Below are positions 63,085-64,000 of a stretch of DNA of 64,000 nt, one piece after another (position 1 is the first letter of the stretch; each line of letters begins with the position of its first letter). The translations under genes and the position numbers were made by a program. The DNA comes from Saprospiraceae bacterium (GTDB taxonomy: Bacteria > Bacteroidota > Bacteroidia > Chitinophagales > Saprospiraceae). The stretch is taken from the NCBI GenBank assembly GCA_016710235.1, contig JADJLG010000001.1, positions 2,469,501 through 2,533,500 of the forward strand, written 5' to 3'. The notes beneath the pieces were generated by a model. That model did no database searches and was not told where the DNA came from. It saw only the letters and a list, made by a program, of their open reading frames with translations.

Positions 63085-63804
63085 ATGTCGCTTCAGCTTT
63101 CGTTAAATTCAGCAGCAATTCGTTCAGAACCTTCCCATCGTTCAGAGATGGTAAACCAATTGCTCTATGGTGAATCATTCACAGTCCTTGAAGAAAGTGG
63201 ATCATGGAGCATGATCAGATCAAATCATGATGCATATGCAGGTTGGATGGAATCCGCAATTGTGCATAGTTCTCCCCAAGAATCTTACATTCAAGACCGT
63301 ATTTTGACGTCAACTTGTTATTTGGATCGTTTAAACACTTTACTCAGCCCAGGATCTTTTATTGACATGAAAATTCCTGAGTCTTTGAGCTGCCATTTTC
63401 CCAATCCCGAATTGACAATTTCAGAAGCTCTAAATTTAATCTCAAAGAATTTTTTGAATGTTCCCTATTTATGGGGAGGACGAACCGTTTTCGGAGTAGA
63501 CTGTTCTGGATTGTCTCAATTATTTTTAAGATTTTGTGGATTGCATATAATGCGTGATGCCTCTGAGCAGTCAGACATGGGACTCACTATTCCTTTTGAA
63601 GAATTAAAGTTAGGGGACTTACTGTTTTTCCATAATGATAAATACAAAATTATTCATGTTGCTATAGTATTTGCTGAAACTCAGGTCATCCACGCATCCG
63701 GGAAGGTCCATTTGGCGAATTTTGACCAAAAAGGAATATATATTCATTCTAACTCCTACACCCATAATTTTGCTTTCGCAAAACGCTTATTAAATACCAT
63801 TTAG
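63085..63804 (+). CDS. NlpC/P60 (C40) peptidase with SH3-like N-terminal domain
   Basis: 239 residues. The first ~75 form an SH3b-type domain (LNSAAIRSEPSHRSEMVNQL, WSMIRSNHDAYAGWME). Residues ~120-239 are the NlpC/P60 cysteine peptidase: PYLWGGRTVFGVDCSGLSQL with the catalytic Cys, then LGDLLFFHNDKYKIIHVAIV with the catalytic His and AETQVIHASGKV. It is expected to cut peptidoglycan stem peptides (gamma-D-Glu-DAP). There is no signal peptide, so it may act on recycled muropeptides in the cytoplasm. This would fit functionally with mpl in this window, though the two are not neighbours. Confidence 0.88.
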   Translation: MSLQLSLNSAAIRSEPSHRSEMVNQLLYGESFTVLEESGSWSMIRSNHDAYAGWMESAIVHSSPQESYIQDRILTSTCYLDRLNTLLSPGSFIDMKIPESLSCHFPNPELTISEALNLISKNFLNVPYLWGGRTVFGVDCSGLSQLFLRFCGLHIMRDASEQSDMGLTIPFEELKLGDLLFFHNDKYKIIHVAIVFAETQVIHASGKVHLANFDQKGIYIHSNSYTHNFAFAKRLLNTI

Positions 63805-63820
63805 AATTTTATTTGGTAAG

Positions 63821-63835
63821 GTGTGCCAGGCACAC
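63821..63835. repeat. Perfect 15-base inverted repeat, possible operator
   Basis: GTGTGCCAGGCACAC: seven bases mirrored around one central A, with partial further symmetry outside (TAAG...CTAAG). There is no U tract for a terminator. It lies between the C40 peptidase gene and the start of the probable RND permease gene. Confidence 0.45.
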
Positions 63836-63955
63836 TAAGCCTAAGGAAGATTGGGTTATGGCATATTTTAGATTAATTCTTTGAGATTTGTACAGGGATC
63901 CTTTGATTTTCATTAATTTTGTGGAGTTTTAAAAACCGAAGCAAAATCCAACCGC

Positions 63956-64000
63956 ATGAATGTTGTAAAACTCGCTTTTACTACCCCCATTACCATTATT
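63956..64000 (+). CDS. 5' end of a membrane transporter, possibly RND-type permease
   Basis: Only 15 codons are present (MNVVKLAFTTPITII), running off the right edge. A start such as 'Met-x-Ile/Val-x-x-Ala-x-x-x-Pro-Ile-Thr' before the first membrane helix is common in RND efflux permeases (AcrB/HAE type). The identification is an inference from a very short piece. Confidence 0.4.
   Translation, partial: MNVVKLAFTTPITII

Overview
The window is a piece of a Bacteroidota chromosome, most likely from a Saprospiria-type (Saprospiraceae-like) bacterium. Evidence read from the sequence: AT-rich DNA; the ribosomal cluster rpmB-rpmG-DUF4295-ftsY that is typical of the phylum; several secreted proteins ending in type IX secretion (T9SS) sorting domains; a PorP/SprF-type protein; a SusC/Oar-like TonB-dependent receptor; and promoter-like TTTG-N19-TAnnTTTG elements. 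Very large HYR-rich secreted proteins point towards Saprospiria. The genus cannot be settled from this window. There is no rRNA, CRISPR array, phage or intact insertion sequence.

Layout. 0-4 kb: the 5' end of a LolD-like ATPase gene (minus strand), then two glycosyltransferases overlapping into ribB. 4.4-7.3 kb: p-aminobenzoate genes, pabA divergent from pabB-pabC-yggS. 7.3-15 kb (minus): an FG-GAP T9SS protein, a PspA-like membrane coiled-coil protein with a small coiled-coil partner, gpsA, a DUF6438 lipoprotein and yidC. 15.0-15.3 kb: a gene-free stretch with a terminator, a promoter-like sequence and nested inverted repeats, read here as a candidate structured RNA. 15.8-20.1 kb (minus): a SprB-repeat T9SS protein, ftsY, DUF4295, rpmG, rpmB and tRNA-Arg. 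20.1-29.5 kb (minus): a frameshifted subtilase, a signal-less BtuF-like protein, a beta-propeller-like protein, lepB, a pseudouridine synthase, an SDR, a TlpA-like lipoprotein, a small unknown protein, an mnmD interrupted by a stop codon, and a 55-residue lipoprotein. 29.5-34.4 kb (plus): mpl and the TonB-dependent receptor.

34.8-53.1 kb holds two giant T9SS genes in tandem. They share a C-terminal module of about 5.5 kb but have unrelated N-terminal heads: a zinc metalloprotease with a glycine-rich region in the first, two tandem beta domains in the second. The shared module ends in dockerin repeats, a cohesin-like domain and a T9SS sorting domain. Identical tracts of 170-210 bases alternate with diverged ones, which suggests gene conversion. 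The second copy carries two single-base frameshifts.

53.8-64 kb: initiator tRNA-Met, msrA-msrB, an acyltransferase, a DUF255 thioredoxin-domain protein, a TMTC-like membrane protein with TPRs, a T9SS protein, a short asparaginase-like protein, PorP/SprF, an NlpC/P60 peptidase and the first codons of a probable RND permease.

The common themes are envelope biogenesis and export (LolD, YidC, FtsY, LepB, Mpl, T9SS cargo, PorP/SprF) and cofactor supply (folate, riboflavin, PLP homeostasis). Several genes are broken by one base each. Whether these are real mutations or assembly errors cannot be decided from this sequence alone.
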